From NCBI GenBank assembly GCA_016464825.1, contig JAEKNQ010000036.1:45825-109824 (forward strand): DNA of 64,000 nt, given 5' to 3'. The position numbers and the translations under genes are program-made. Every line of letters starts with the position of its first letter. The first letter of the stretch is position 1. Positions 33,865 to 41,178 of the stretch are shown here, one piece after another. The notes beneath the pieces were generated by a model. That model was not told the origin of the DNA, made no database searches, and saw only the letters and a program-made list of their open reading frames with translations. This DNA comes from Candidatus Dormiibacter inghamiae. Lineage in GTDB: Bacteria > Chloroflexota > Dormibacteria > Dormibacterales > Dormibacteraceae.

Positions 33865-34902
33865 TCAGGGGGTGAGGACGATCTTGGTCGCTTCACGCTT
33901 GTCGAAGAGGCGGTAGGCCTCCGTCGCCTCCTCCAGCTTCATTCGATGGCTTATGATCCGCTCCGGCTGAAGACGTCCCGCCGCGATCAGCTCCAGCAGC
34001 TGAGGCATGTAAGCGTGAACGTTGGCGCAGCCGGAGCGAAAGGTCAGATCCCGGGTCCACGCCTCGAGGTAGGGAAAGTCAGCAGTCGTCTTGTTAGGCA
34101 CGCCCACCGAGGAGACGGTGCCGCCACCGCGGCAGCAGTTGAACGCCGTCTCGATGGCCTGCATATGTCCTACGCACTCGAGGACAGCGTCGGCCCCGGC
34201 CCCCTCAGTGGCCGCCTGGATCACCGCCTGGGGGCTGGTCTTCCGGGAGTCGATGGGAGTTGCACCCAGCTCGCCCGCGAGTCGCAGGCGCTCCTCGACC
34301 ATGTCGACGCAGTAGACGCGAGCCGGGCCGAACAGCTGGGCGCACATGACCGCCATCAGACCAACCGGACCGGCGCCGATCACCGCCACAGTGTCACCTG
34401 GCGTTATGAGTCCTCGCTCCGCCGCGAAGTAGCCGGTGCTCAGGATGTCGCCAACGAAGAAAGCCTGCTCGTCCGCCACCTCGGCTGGGATGAGCGCCAG
34501 GTTCAGATCCGCGTTTGGCACCACGCAGTATTCAGCCTGCCCGCCGCCGAGATCACCGAACAGCTCGCCGTGACCAAAGATTGCGCGCTCCACGCACTGC
34601 GCCCACCAGCCCCGCCGGCACAGGCGGCAGCGGCCGCAGGCTGCGAAGAAGGCGGCTACGACGCGGTCACCGGTAGCAATGCGGCCCACCTCAGCGCCCA
34701 CGGCCTCCACCACTCCGACGAACTCGTGGCCCAAGACGGCCCCCTCATTCACAGGGCTGTGACCGTGGTAGATGTGCAGGTCCGAGCCGCAGATGGCGCT
34801 GAGCGTCACCCGCACCAGCGCCTGATCAGGTCCGCTCAGGTTCGGCCGCTCGACTTCCCCAACTCGAAAATCGCCACGTCCATGCATGAGGACCGCTCGC
34901 AC
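33865..34902 (-). CDS. Zinc-dependent alcohol dehydrogenase (MDR family)
   Basis: A 345-residue medium-chain dehydrogenase. Catalytic zinc ligands lie in AICGSDLHIYHG and GHEFVGVVEAVG. The structural zinc lobe shows CGRCRLCRRGWWAQC, and the NAD(P)-binding motif is VIGAGPVGLMAV. It resembles threonine/sorbitol or glutathione-independent formaldehyde dehydrogenase types; substrate unknown. Start: GTG 34902 matches the family N-terminus (VRAVLMHGRGDF), although the frame is open 59 codons further. A TACAAT box ends 8 bp before this GTG, which suggests a leaderless transcript. Confidence 0.9.
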   Translation of the reverse strand: MRAVLMHGRGDFRVGEVERPNLSGPDQALVRVTLSAICGSDLHIYHGHSPVNEGAVLGHEFVGVVEAVGAEVGRIATGDRVVAAFFAACGRCRLCRRGWWAQCVERAIFGHGELFGDLGGGQAEYCVVPNADLNLALIPAEVADEQAFFVGDILSTGYFAAERGLITPGDTVAVIGAGPVGLMAVMCAQLFGPARVYCVDMVEERLRLAGELGATPIDSRKTSPQAVIQAATEGAGADAVLECVGHMQAIETAFNCCRGGGTVSSVGVPNKTTADFPYLEAWTRDLTFRSGCANVHAYMPQLLELIAAGRLQPERIISHRMKLEEATEAYRLFDKREATKIVLTP

Positions 34903-34909
34903 GGCAGCG

Positions 34910-34915
34910 ATTGTA
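34910..34915 (-). promoter_or_regulatory. Minus-10 box of the alcohol dehydrogenase gene
   Basis: TACAAT on the minus strand lies 7 bp upstream of the GTG at 34902. No convincing -35 element is seen. The spacing implies transcription starting at or next to the initiation codon. Confidence 0.4.
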
Positions 34916-34999
34916 GGTGGCCGGGCGGCGGGGTTCACTGGATTTCGGCCCCCACCACCAGTTATAGTGATAGCGTCCCTATCAAAAAGAGGAGGACCC

Positions 35000-35746
35000 A
35001 TGGACAACAACGTATTGCTCGCTGTCATAGGCGCCGTCGTCATCCTGGCCCTCATCGTGGCGGCCATCTTTTTCTTCATCCGGCGCCGGGGCGGGGACGC
35101 TCCCTTCGAGCGGCGTCAGCTCAACGCTGAGCGCATCGAATCCGCGGAGCCGCGCCTGACCGACATAGAGCGCCAGTTCGTCGACGAGCCACGCCAGGCC
35201 GTGGCGGAGGCCCGACGCCTTCTGGATGACCTGCTCAACGAGATGGGCTACCCCGCTCGGAACAGCGCCGCCGAGCGCGCCAAGGACCTGCGCTACTTCA
35301 ACCGCACCCACTCTGAGCGGTACGTGCAGGGTGGCGCCCTCAAGGAGAACACCAGTACGGAGGAGCTGCGCCGCGTGCTGAAGGACTGCCTCCTCACAAT
35401 CCGAGAGCTGCTGGCCGAAGGCCGGGAACACCTACCCGGCGATGAGCGAAGGCACCTGACCGACGAGCGGCCAGCCTCTGTCCCGCAGCCGACTGAAGGT
35501 CGCGAGGTAGTTCCCCAGGGGGGACATGAGGTCGCCCCCCAGGCGGAGCGCCGAGTCGAGACGGAGCACCACGATGTCCGCCGGGAGCCATTGGCCGAGT
35601 CGGAGCAGGGCGTGACCGGGGAGCCGGGCGTCCCTCGCGCCGGTGCCGAACGCGAGGTTCATGACGTCCGTGACGTCCGTGACGTCCGCCAGGTGCCCGA
35701 CCCCCAGAGCGAGGAGGATCCCCCCCGGCCCCGACCGCCAGCCTGA
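35000..35746 (+). CDS. Single-helix membrane protein with low-complexity tail
   Basis: A 248-residue protein with a perfect AGGAGG before ATG 35000. Residues 4-27 form one membrane helix (LLAVIGAVVILALIVAAIFFF) followed by RRR, giving a cytoplasmic C-terminal part. Residues 60-150 are helical (VAEARRLLDDLLNEMGYPAR, RRVLKDCLLTIRELL) and resemble a small coiled domain seen in actinobacterial membrane proteins. The last 90 residues are Glu/Arg/Pro-rich, with the repeat VRDVRDVRQV. No function is assigned. Confidence 0.82.
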   Translation: MDNNVLLAVIGAVVILALIVAAIFFFIRRRGGDAPFERRQLNAERIESAEPRLTDIERQFVDEPRQAVAEARRLLDDLLNEMGYPARNSAAERAKDLRYFNRTHSERYVQGGALKENTSTEELRRVLKDCLLTIRELLAEGREHLPGDERRHLTDERPASVPQPTEGREVVPQGGHEVAPQAERRVETEHHDVRREPLAESEQGVTGEPGVPRAGAEREVHDVRDVRDVRQVPDPQSEEDPPRPRPPA

Positions 35747-35780
35747 GCGCTGGACGCCCGCGCGCCTACCCTGAGTTCTC

Positions 35781-36563
35781 ATGAAACTCAGAGGGGCGGC
35801 GGTAATCATCACCGGCGCTTCCAGCGGAATCGGCGCGGCCACCGCCGTTCGTTTTGCTCGAGAAGGCGCCCGCCTCGCCCTCTGCGCTCGGCGGTTCGAC
35901 CGGCTCCAGCAGGTGGCCGAACGCTGCCGGGCGGTCGGTGCGACCGAGGTGGTGCTGCGGAAGGCCGATGTCGGAAGGCCCAGCGACGCCCGGGCCTTCG
36001 TGAACGTGGCCCTGCAGCACTTCGAGCGCATCGACGTGCTCGTGAACAACGCCGGCCGGGGCTGGCGGGGGCCACTTCAGCAGATGCCGCAGGAGGAGGT
36101 CACCGAGCTGGTGAGCAGCAACCTGCTGGGGTGCATCTGGACCATCCAAGCGGCCCTGCCAATCATGTTCGAGACCCGCTCGGGCGTCATCATCAACGTC
36201 GCGTCGGTGGTCGGCTTTCGCGCCGCACCGTATTCCGCTGTGTATTCAGCCAGCAAGCACGCGCTGGCCGGTCTCGGTCACGCGCTGCGGGGAGAGCTGA
36301 GTGGCAGCGGGGTCAAGGTCTGCACGGTGTACCCCGGGACTACCGACACCGAGTTCTTCGGCGATCACAAGCCCGACGGGCCGCTCGTGCAGTCGGCGGA
36401 CTCGGTTGCCAAGTCGATAGTACGCAACGCACGGCGGCCCCGGCGGGATGTCATCATGCTGCCCTATCGCGCCGGTCACCTGGCAGAACCACTTCTGGGC
36501 GGACTTCTCGATCATGCCCTGGGCGAGATGCGGCGCAACCACCACCCTGAGTACCGGGTCTAG
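35781..36563 (+). CDS. Short-chain dehydrogenase/reductase
   Basis: A 260-residue classical SDR. The cofactor motif is TGASSGIGAATA (residues 12-23), NNAG lies at about 90, and the catalytic Ser (NVASVVG) and YSASK pair are intact. After the P-loop the second strand ends in CARRFDR, pointing to NADP(H). The C-terminal LPYRAGHLAEPLLGGLLDHAL is a membrane-associating type of helix found in many SDRs of unknown substrate. It converges with the DUF72 gene, overlapping by 4 bp. Confidence 0.92.
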   Translation: MKLRGAAVIITGASSGIGAATAVRFAREGARLALCARRFDRLQQVAERCRAVGATEVVLRKADVGRPSDARAFVNVALQHFERIDVLVNNAGRGWRGPLQQMPQEEVTELVSSNLLGCIWTIQAALPIMFETRSGVIINVASVVGFRAAPYSAVYSASKHALAGLGHALRGELSGSGVKVCTVYPGTTDTEFFGDHKPDGPLVQSADSVAKSIVRNARRPRRDVIMLPYRAGHLAEPLLGGLLDHALGEMRRNHHPEYRV

Positions 36564-37486
36564 TGGTCTTGAGGCGCCTCGCCTCGCGCGTGCGCCTCGG
36601 CTATCAGCTCCTCCAGCCGTTTGGCGTTGGCGACCGACCAGTTCGAGTAATTGTTGTTCATGATGGCGTGCACCTCGGCGGCCTGCTCCTCCATCGCCTG
36701 CAACCGCGGCACCCACTCGCTGAGCTCAGTGTCCTTGTAGTTGTGCTGAAAGCGCACGCTCGGCGGCGCTCCCTTCAAGTTCCAGTTGCGGTGATTCCGG
36801 CCGTGGAACCGGACGACCGCCAGCTTGGTTGAGGTGCATTCGCTCAGGGGCGGCATGCTCGTCTCCAACCCCTGCGGCGTGTCCACGGCGACGTAGGGAA
36901 TGTCGCGGGCGCGCAGGAAGGCGAGGGTTCCGGCGGCATGACGATCGTCGAGCCAGGTGCGGCGGCGGAACTCGACGGCGATCTGAAAGCCATACATCCG
37001 CTCGTGGCACTGCTCCAGATAAGCCAGAGACTTGGTGGAGGGGAAGAACCAGGGCGGGAACTGGAAGAACACTGCGCCGAGCCGGCCTGCGGCACGCAGG
37101 GGCTCCAGTGCATGGCGGAAGGAGTCCCACGCCGCGTCCACGACCTCGGCCGGGAGCTGCTCCGCATAGACGCTCCGCTTGGCCGTCAAATCCGCCGGGA
37201 TGCCCGCTCTGATTTCCGGCGGCATCGCCTTCGGATTGGTGGGGTGCTGGGTGAAGAGCGAGAAGGACTTGACGTCGATGCGGAAGCTGTGAGGGGTGCG
37301 CTCGACCCACAGCTCAGAGTTGCGCTTCGGCAGCATTCCGTAATAGGTGCTGTCCGCCTCCACCAGGGAGAACTGAGAGGCGTAGTACTGCAGCCGCTCC
37401 TCACCACTGCTCACTCCCGGCGGATAGAACTTCTTGGAGCCGATCAGCTCCTTGTCGATCCAACCGGCGATTCCGCACCTGATCAC
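36560..37486 (-). CDS. DUF72 family protein
   Basis: A 308-residue member of the DUF72 TIM-barrel-like family. The start CGIAGWIDKELIGSKKFYPPGV, the VEADSTYYGMLP strand, and the AVFFQFPPWF and AVEFRRRTWLDD segments are family hallmarks. The C-terminal HAIMNNNYSNWSVANAKRLEELI block also matches. The function of DUF72 proteins is not established. No partner genes suggest one here. Confidence 0.92.
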   Translation of the reverse strand: MIRCGIAGWIDKELIGSKKFYPPGVSSGEERLQYYASQFSLVEADSTYYGMLPKRNSELWVERTPHSFRIDVKSFSLFTQHPTNPKAMPPEIRAGIPADLTAKRSVYAEQLPAEVVDAAWDSFRHALEPLRAAGRLGAVFFQFPPWFFPSTKSLAYLEQCHERMYGFQIAVEFRRRTWLDDRHAAGTLAFLRARDIPYVAVDTPQGLETSMPPLSECTSTKLAVVRFHGRNHRNWNLKGAPPSVRFQHNYKDTELSEWVPRLQAMEEQAAEVHAIMNNNYSNWSVANAKRLEELIAEAHARGEAPQDH

Positions 37487-37616
37487 AAGCGCCTCAGTGT
37501 GTTAGCTTGGGCGTGACGATGGTTCTTGGGCGAATTTGTGTCCCCAATGGGCACTGGCGCTGGATAATCGAGTCGTCACGTCTGTCGCTGTAAGGCTAAT
37601 TCCCGGAGGTCCTTGA

Positions 37617-38315
37617 ATGCAGAATCCACCCCCAGGTCCGCCGCCAGGCGAAAGGCCGGGCCCCGAGCAGCCACCCGGTGACTTCGGTCAGCAGCCAGGC
37701 TATCAGCCACCGCCCGCTCCAGGCGGCGGTTACGAACCTCCGTCCACTCCGGGTGGTGGATTCGGACAGCAACCTCCGCCACCTACCGGTGGCGGCTACC
37801 AACCACCGCCGCCTCCTCCTGCCGGGGGTTATGAACCGCCGACCGGAGGCTACCAGCCGGGCGGCAGCTACCAGCAGCCTCCGGGCAGCGGCTATCAGCA
37901 GCCGCCCAGCTATCAGCCCGCCAACCATCGGGGACAGCCGGCCACCAGCGGCATGGACAGCAAGACCGGCTCGATCATCGCCTACATCCTGACCTGGCTG
38001 ACCGGGCTGATCATGTACTTTGTCGGCAAGGACAACCCGAATGTCCGCTACCACGGCGCCCAATCGCTGATCTTCTTCGGCGGCATCACAGTCATCAACA
38101 TCGGCCTCAGTATTTTGGGCTCGATCTTCAGCGCCGTGACGAACTCCGGAGTCGGCGCCATCTTTGGCCTGATCGAACTCCTGCTCGGCCTGTTCGGTTT
38201 CATCATGTGGATCGTCTGTATCGTGAAGGCGATCCAGAGCCATGGCGAGCGCTGGCCGATCCCGTTGGTCGGCGGTTTTGTCACTCCTTACGCGGAGAGA
38301 ATGGCCGGCGCCTAA
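37617..38315 (+). CDS. DUF4870 membrane protein with Pro/Gly/Gln-rich N-terminus
   Basis: A 232-residue protein. Residues 1-110 are low complexity with repeated GGGY-x-PP and GYQQPP units. Residues 115-225 are a DUF4870 domain with three membrane helices, including SIIAYILTWLTGLIMYFVG, NVRYHGAQSL and LFGFIMWIVCIVKAIQ. GGAGG 8 bp before ATG 37617. A strong terminator follows. The function of DUF4870 is unknown; the proline-rich part is probably a cytoplasmic flexible arm. Confidence 0.92.
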   Translation: MQNPPPGPPPGERPGPEQPPGDFGQQPGYQPPPAPGGGYEPPSTPGGGFGQQPPPPTGGGYQPPPPPPAGGYEPPTGGYQPGGSYQQPPGSGYQQPPSYQPANHRGQPATSGMDSKTGSIIAYILTWLTGLIMYFVGKDNPNVRYHGAQSLIFFGGITVINIGLSILGSIFSAVTNSGVGAIFGLIELLLGLFGFIMWIVCIVKAIQSHGERWPIPLVGGFVTPYAERMAGA

Positions 38316-38327
38316 GCCCCAGCCAAA

Positions 38328-38690
38328 CTATAGGCCCCGCCTGCGGGCGGGGCCTGTTTCTTGTCCGGCCGCAGCCGAAGCCAGAACTATCGGAGCAGAG
38401 GTCTCCGCTTCGGCGTCAACTCGAGTGTTCTTGAGGTGAGCCACGGCCAGCTCCACCCCAGCCCGGAACTCGTCCAACTCGCGCCGCGCTGCCGCCAGCT
38501 TACTCCGCAGGACCTGATTTTCCTGCTCCAGGCGCCGCAGGGGCGGCGACGAATGAGCTCGCGCCCCGCGCAATTCAGCCAGTTCCAGCTTCAGCCGCTC
38601 GCAGCTCACCAGCAGCTCGCGCCGCTCGAGCAGCAGCTTCTGAATCAGGGGCGGCTCAGACTGGGACGGCTTCCCTTTTCTCGTTGACAT
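38328..38690 (-). CDS. Small coiled-coil protein
   Basis: A 120-residue charged protein starting at ATG 38690. A long heptad-like helix spans about 15-95 (LLLERRELLVSCERLKLELAEL, then LEQENQVLRSKLAAARRELDEF in shorter pieces), so it probably dimerises as a coiled coil. The last 20 codons run through the terminator of the convergent gene. The 5' end overlaps the upstream hypothetical gene by 35 bp in another frame. No family is recognised; it might be an accessory protein of the SOS-type locus upstream. Confidence 0.6.
   Translation of the reverse strand: MSTRKGKPSQSEPPLIQKLLLERRELLVSCERLKLELAELRGARAHSSPPLRRLEQENQVLRSKLAAARRELDEFRAGVELAVAHLKNTRVDAEAETSAPIVLASAAAGQETGPARRRGL
38333..38362 (+). 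terminator. Rho-independent terminator after the DUF4870 gene
   Basis: GGCCCCGCC-TGCG-GGCGGGGCC (38333-38354) forms a perfect 9-bp stem with a 4-base loop, followed by TGTTTCTT. It also overlaps the 3' end of the convergent minus-strand coiled-coil gene. Confidence 0.85.
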
Positions 38691-38958
38691 AGCGGCATAC
38701 CCCAGGCTGGAACTCACGGAGCCGCAGGTTCTCAACTTCTCCCTTCACGAAGCGCGCTTTGATCGCCAGCGACCCGATGCCCTTGGAGCGCTCATACGGA
38801 AAACGATATAGGCGTCCCGAATCAACCAACAGGCAGAGCGCCAAACGCTCCCCGTCCGGTTCGATCACCGTCTTGAAACAGGGCACCGTGCGCTTCGCGA
38901 TCTCGTGCTTGGTGAGACCGTTGACCCGGCCGAAGAGGACGTCTCGGGGGGACCGCAT
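38656..38958 (-). CDS. Hypothetical protein
   Basis: A 100-residue protein with alternating strands (RLALCLLVDSGRLYRFPY) and a C-terminal VENLRLREFQPGVCRYV. I do not recognise the family. It lies 12 bp downstream of the radical SAM gene on the same strand and overlaps the coiled-coil gene, so all three are likely one transcript under the LexA-box promoter. Confidence 0.55.
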   Translation of the reverse strand: MRSPRDVLFGRVNGLTKHEIAKRTVPCFKTVIEPDGERLALCLLVDSGRLYRFPYERSKGIGSLAIKARFVKGEVENLRLREFQPGVCRYVNEKREAVPV

Positions 38959-38970
38959 GCTGCAGCAAGA

Positions 38971-39897
38971 CTACGCAAGCAAGGCAAGCTGATGCGGTTC
39001 GGGGGGCGGCTCCAGGAAGTGCCGGCGCTGCGTCCAGTCAGCCTCCTGAGGACCTTGGCGGACGAGATCGCTCACCTGAGCCTGCACGGACTTGAGCCGT
39101 GCCGGGGGCAGGTAGGCACGCCCGGAGTAGTCGCGCAGATACTCTGGCAGCTGCTCCGGCCAGTGCTCTGCCAGCGTTGCCAGGAAGTGCTCCCGGGTTC
39201 CCTCGCGGAGATAGAGCAGACCGGCCCAGACTCCTGCCGCACCCGCATCTCGCGCAGCCTTGACCACCGTGGCCAGCTGCTCCGGCCGGTCGCTCAGGCC
39301 GGGCAGGATCGGTGCCATGGCGACGGAGGTTCTGATGCCGGCGGCGGCGAGCCTTTCCAGCGCGCGCAGCCGCTGGGCGGGGGGCGCCGTGCCAGGTTCG
39401 GTCCGGCGCCAGACGTCGTGGTCGAGTGTGGGGATGCTGAAGTGAACGGAAAAGCGCGCCCGCCGAGCCAGAGCGCTCAGCACGTCGACGTCGCGCACGA
39501 TGAGTGGGCCCCGGGTGATCAACGACCCTGGGTTGTGGAAGTCTGCAAATGCTTCCAGACAGGACCGGGTGAGACGGAAGGTACCCTCAGCGGGCTGGTA
39601 GGGATCAGTCGCGGCGCCGATGGCGACAGGCTCTCGGCGCCAGCTCGGCCGCCTGAACTCCTGGCGAAGGACCGTCGCCACATTGGACTTGACGCGAACA
39701 GTGCGGCCATAACGAGAGTCGGAGGGGCGGTCGGCTCGCTTCTCGAAGGCGCGGACGTAGCAGAACGCGCAGCGATGCTCGCAGCCCATATAGGGGTTGA
39801 GCGACCATTCGAAGGGCATGCCGCGTACACGGTTCAGAGCAGATTTGCACGGTTGGTCCAAGTATTCGACCTCGGTCCGGCGCGGCTCGAGTGCCAT
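38971..39897 (-). CDS. Radical SAM protein, spore photoproduct lyase-like (Rv2578c type)
   Basis: A 308-residue radical SAM enzyme. The cluster motif is MGCEHRCAFCYVR (C-x3-C-x2-C), preceded by WSLNPY. SAM-binding and barrel strands follow (AIGAATDPYQPAE, LITRGPLIVRDVDVL, SVAMAPILPGLSD). The family is related to SplB and widespread in actinobacteria, but its substrate is not established. The promoter carries a LexA-type operator, and endonuclease III is the next gene upstream, which fits a role in DNA repair (inference). ATG 39897 lies 7 bp after a TATAGT box, so the transcript is probably leaderless. Confidence 0.9.
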   Translation of the reverse strand: MALEPRRTEVEYLDQPCKSALNRVRGMPFEWSLNPYMGCEHRCAFCYVRAFEKRADRPSDSRYGRTVRVKSNVATVLRQEFRRPSWRREPVAIGAATDPYQPAEGTFRLTRSCLEAFADFHNPGSLITRGPLIVRDVDVLSALARRARFSVHFSIPTLDHDVWRRTEPGTAPPAQRLRALERLAAAGIRTSVAMAPILPGLSDRPEQLATVVKAARDAGAAGVWAGLLYLREGTREHFLATLAEHWPEQLPEYLRDYSGRAYLPPARLKSVQAQVSDLVRQGPQEADWTQRRHFLEPPPEPHQLALLA

Positions 39898-39904
39898 TCA
39901 TCGC

Positions 39905-39923
39905 ACTATAGAACATTTGTTCG
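39905..39923 (-). promoter_or_regulatory. LexA (SOS) box overlapping a minus-10 element
   Basis: Minus-strand CGAACAAATGTTCT (39910-39923) matches 13 of 14 positions of the Gram-positive/actinobacterial operator CGAAC-N4-GTTCG. The adjoining TATAGT (39905-39910) is the -10 box of the radical SAM gene. LexA bound here would block the polymerase. Confidence 0.75.
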
Positions 39924-39973
39924 CTACCCGCCACGGAACCGAGTGCAGCCGCGGTTGACTTGCGGGCCCGGTC

Positions 39974-40711
39974 TCACCGGGTCGGCGGTTCAGTCCCTCT
40001 GACCAGCGAGGACGGGCAGTAGTCGTTGAGCGGGCACTCCCCGCAGCGCGGCCGGCGAGCGTCACAGATCCGGCGGCCGTGCAGGATGAGACGCAGGGAG
40101 AGGCCTGACCACTCCTCCGGCGGCACCATCCTGGTGACTAAGCGCTCGATCTTCTCCGGATCGCTCGTGCCGGCCAATCCCAGCCGCCGCGAGAGCCGGA
40201 TGACGTGGGTGTCAACTGCAAAGCCTGGCAAGTTGAAGGCGACGCCCAGGATCACATTGGCGGTCTTGCGGCCGATACCGGGCAGCGTGACCAGGTCCTC
40301 CAACCGCGGCGGCACCTCGCCGTCGAAGCGACTGACCAGGTGCTGCGCGCAGGCGATGATGGAGTGCGTCTTGGCCCGGAAGAACCCGGTGGACTTGACT
40401 ATCATCTCGACCTCGGCCGGGTCAGCGCCAGCTAGGTCCTGGGCGGTCGGATAACGACTGAAGAGCTGTGGCGTTGCCGCATTGACAGCCCGGTCAGTGG
40501 TCTGGGCGGACAGGATGGTGGCGATCGTCAGCTCGAACGGATTCCGGAAGTCCAGCTCGCAGGCTGCCGGATACATGTCAGACAGGCGCCGAACCGTCAG
40601 CTGCGCACGCTCCCGCGCGCCCAGCGGCGCTCGGAGCGGTGGCCGGCGCCGCTTCTTCCGCGCCGCTGCGGCCGGTCGGCGCGGCGTCGGCTTGGAGGGG
40701 ACGGTCGCCAT
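39974..40711 (-). CDS. nth: Endonuclease III
   Basis: A 245-residue DNA glycosylase/AP lyase for oxidised pyrimidines. The core has FELTIATILSAQTTDRAVN, the helix-hairpin-helix LPGIGRKTANVILG with the catalytic Lys, and the catalytic Asp in FAVDTHVIRLSRRLG. The 4Fe-4S motif C-x6-C-x2-C-x5-C is intact near the C-terminus (CDARRPRCGECPLNDYC). An N-terminal basic extension of about 30 residues (Arg/Lys/Pro-rich) precedes the core, as in many actinobacteria. Confidence 0.96.
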   Translation of the reverse strand: MATVPSKPTPRRPAAAARKKRRRPPLRAPLGARERAQLTVRRLSDMYPAACELDFRNPFELTIATILSAQTTDRAVNAATPQLFSRYPTAQDLAGADPAEVEMIVKSTGFFRAKTHSIIACAQHLVSRFDGEVPPRLEDLVTLPGIGRKTANVILGVAFNLPGFAVDTHVIRLSRRLGLAGTSDPEKIERLVTRMVPPEEWSGLSLRLILHGRRICDARRPRCGECPLNDYCPSSLVRGTEPPTR

Positions 40712-40722
40712 CGGGGCGATCT

Positions 40723-41178
40723 CTAGGAGAGGAGCCGGCGCGCCGTGGCGGCAATGCGGCCGTTCTCCGTCCGACCGGCCAGCCGAGCCGTGGCCGCCTT
40801 CATGACCGGGCCGAAGTCCCTGACTCCGCTCGGCTTCACCTCTGCGATCACTGCGCGCAGCTCGCTCTCCAGTTCGGCGTCCGAGACCTGGGCCGGCAGG
40901 TAGCGCTGCAAGACTTTCGCCTGGTCGGTTTCGCGCTGCGCGGATTCCTCCCGACCGGCCGCTGCGTACTGCTCCGCCGCCTCCTCCCGTTTCTTCAGCT
41001 CCTTGCGCAGGATCTGAATCACCAGCTCATCGCTTATGCCCTTGGCGCCAGGTTCCTTGGCAGCGCGGGTGACCTCGCTCTTCAGCAGCGAAAGGGCATC
41101 GAGCGCTGCCTGCTCCTTCGCTTTGCGCGCGCTCATCATGTCAGCGTCTACGCGCTCAAAAAGGGCCGACTCAGCCAA
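40723..41178 (-). CDS. GatB/YqeY domain protein
   Basis: A 151-residue YqeY-like protein: DMMSARKAKEQAALDALSLLKSEV at the N-terminus, AAEQYAAAGREESAQRE in the middle helix, and LPAQVSDAELESELRAVI at the C-terminal subdomain. It shares a fold with the tail of the amidotransferase GatB, although its role is not well defined. Its ATG overlaps the last codons of the M3-type peptidase gene by 8 bp. Confidence 0.92.
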   Translation of the reverse strand: MAESALFERVDADMMSARKAKEQAALDALSLLKSEVTRAAKEPGAKGISDELVIQILRKELKKREEAAEQYAAAGREESAQRETDQAKVLQRYLPAQVSDAELESELRAVIAEVKPSGVRDFGPVMKAATARLAGRTENGRIAATARRLLS

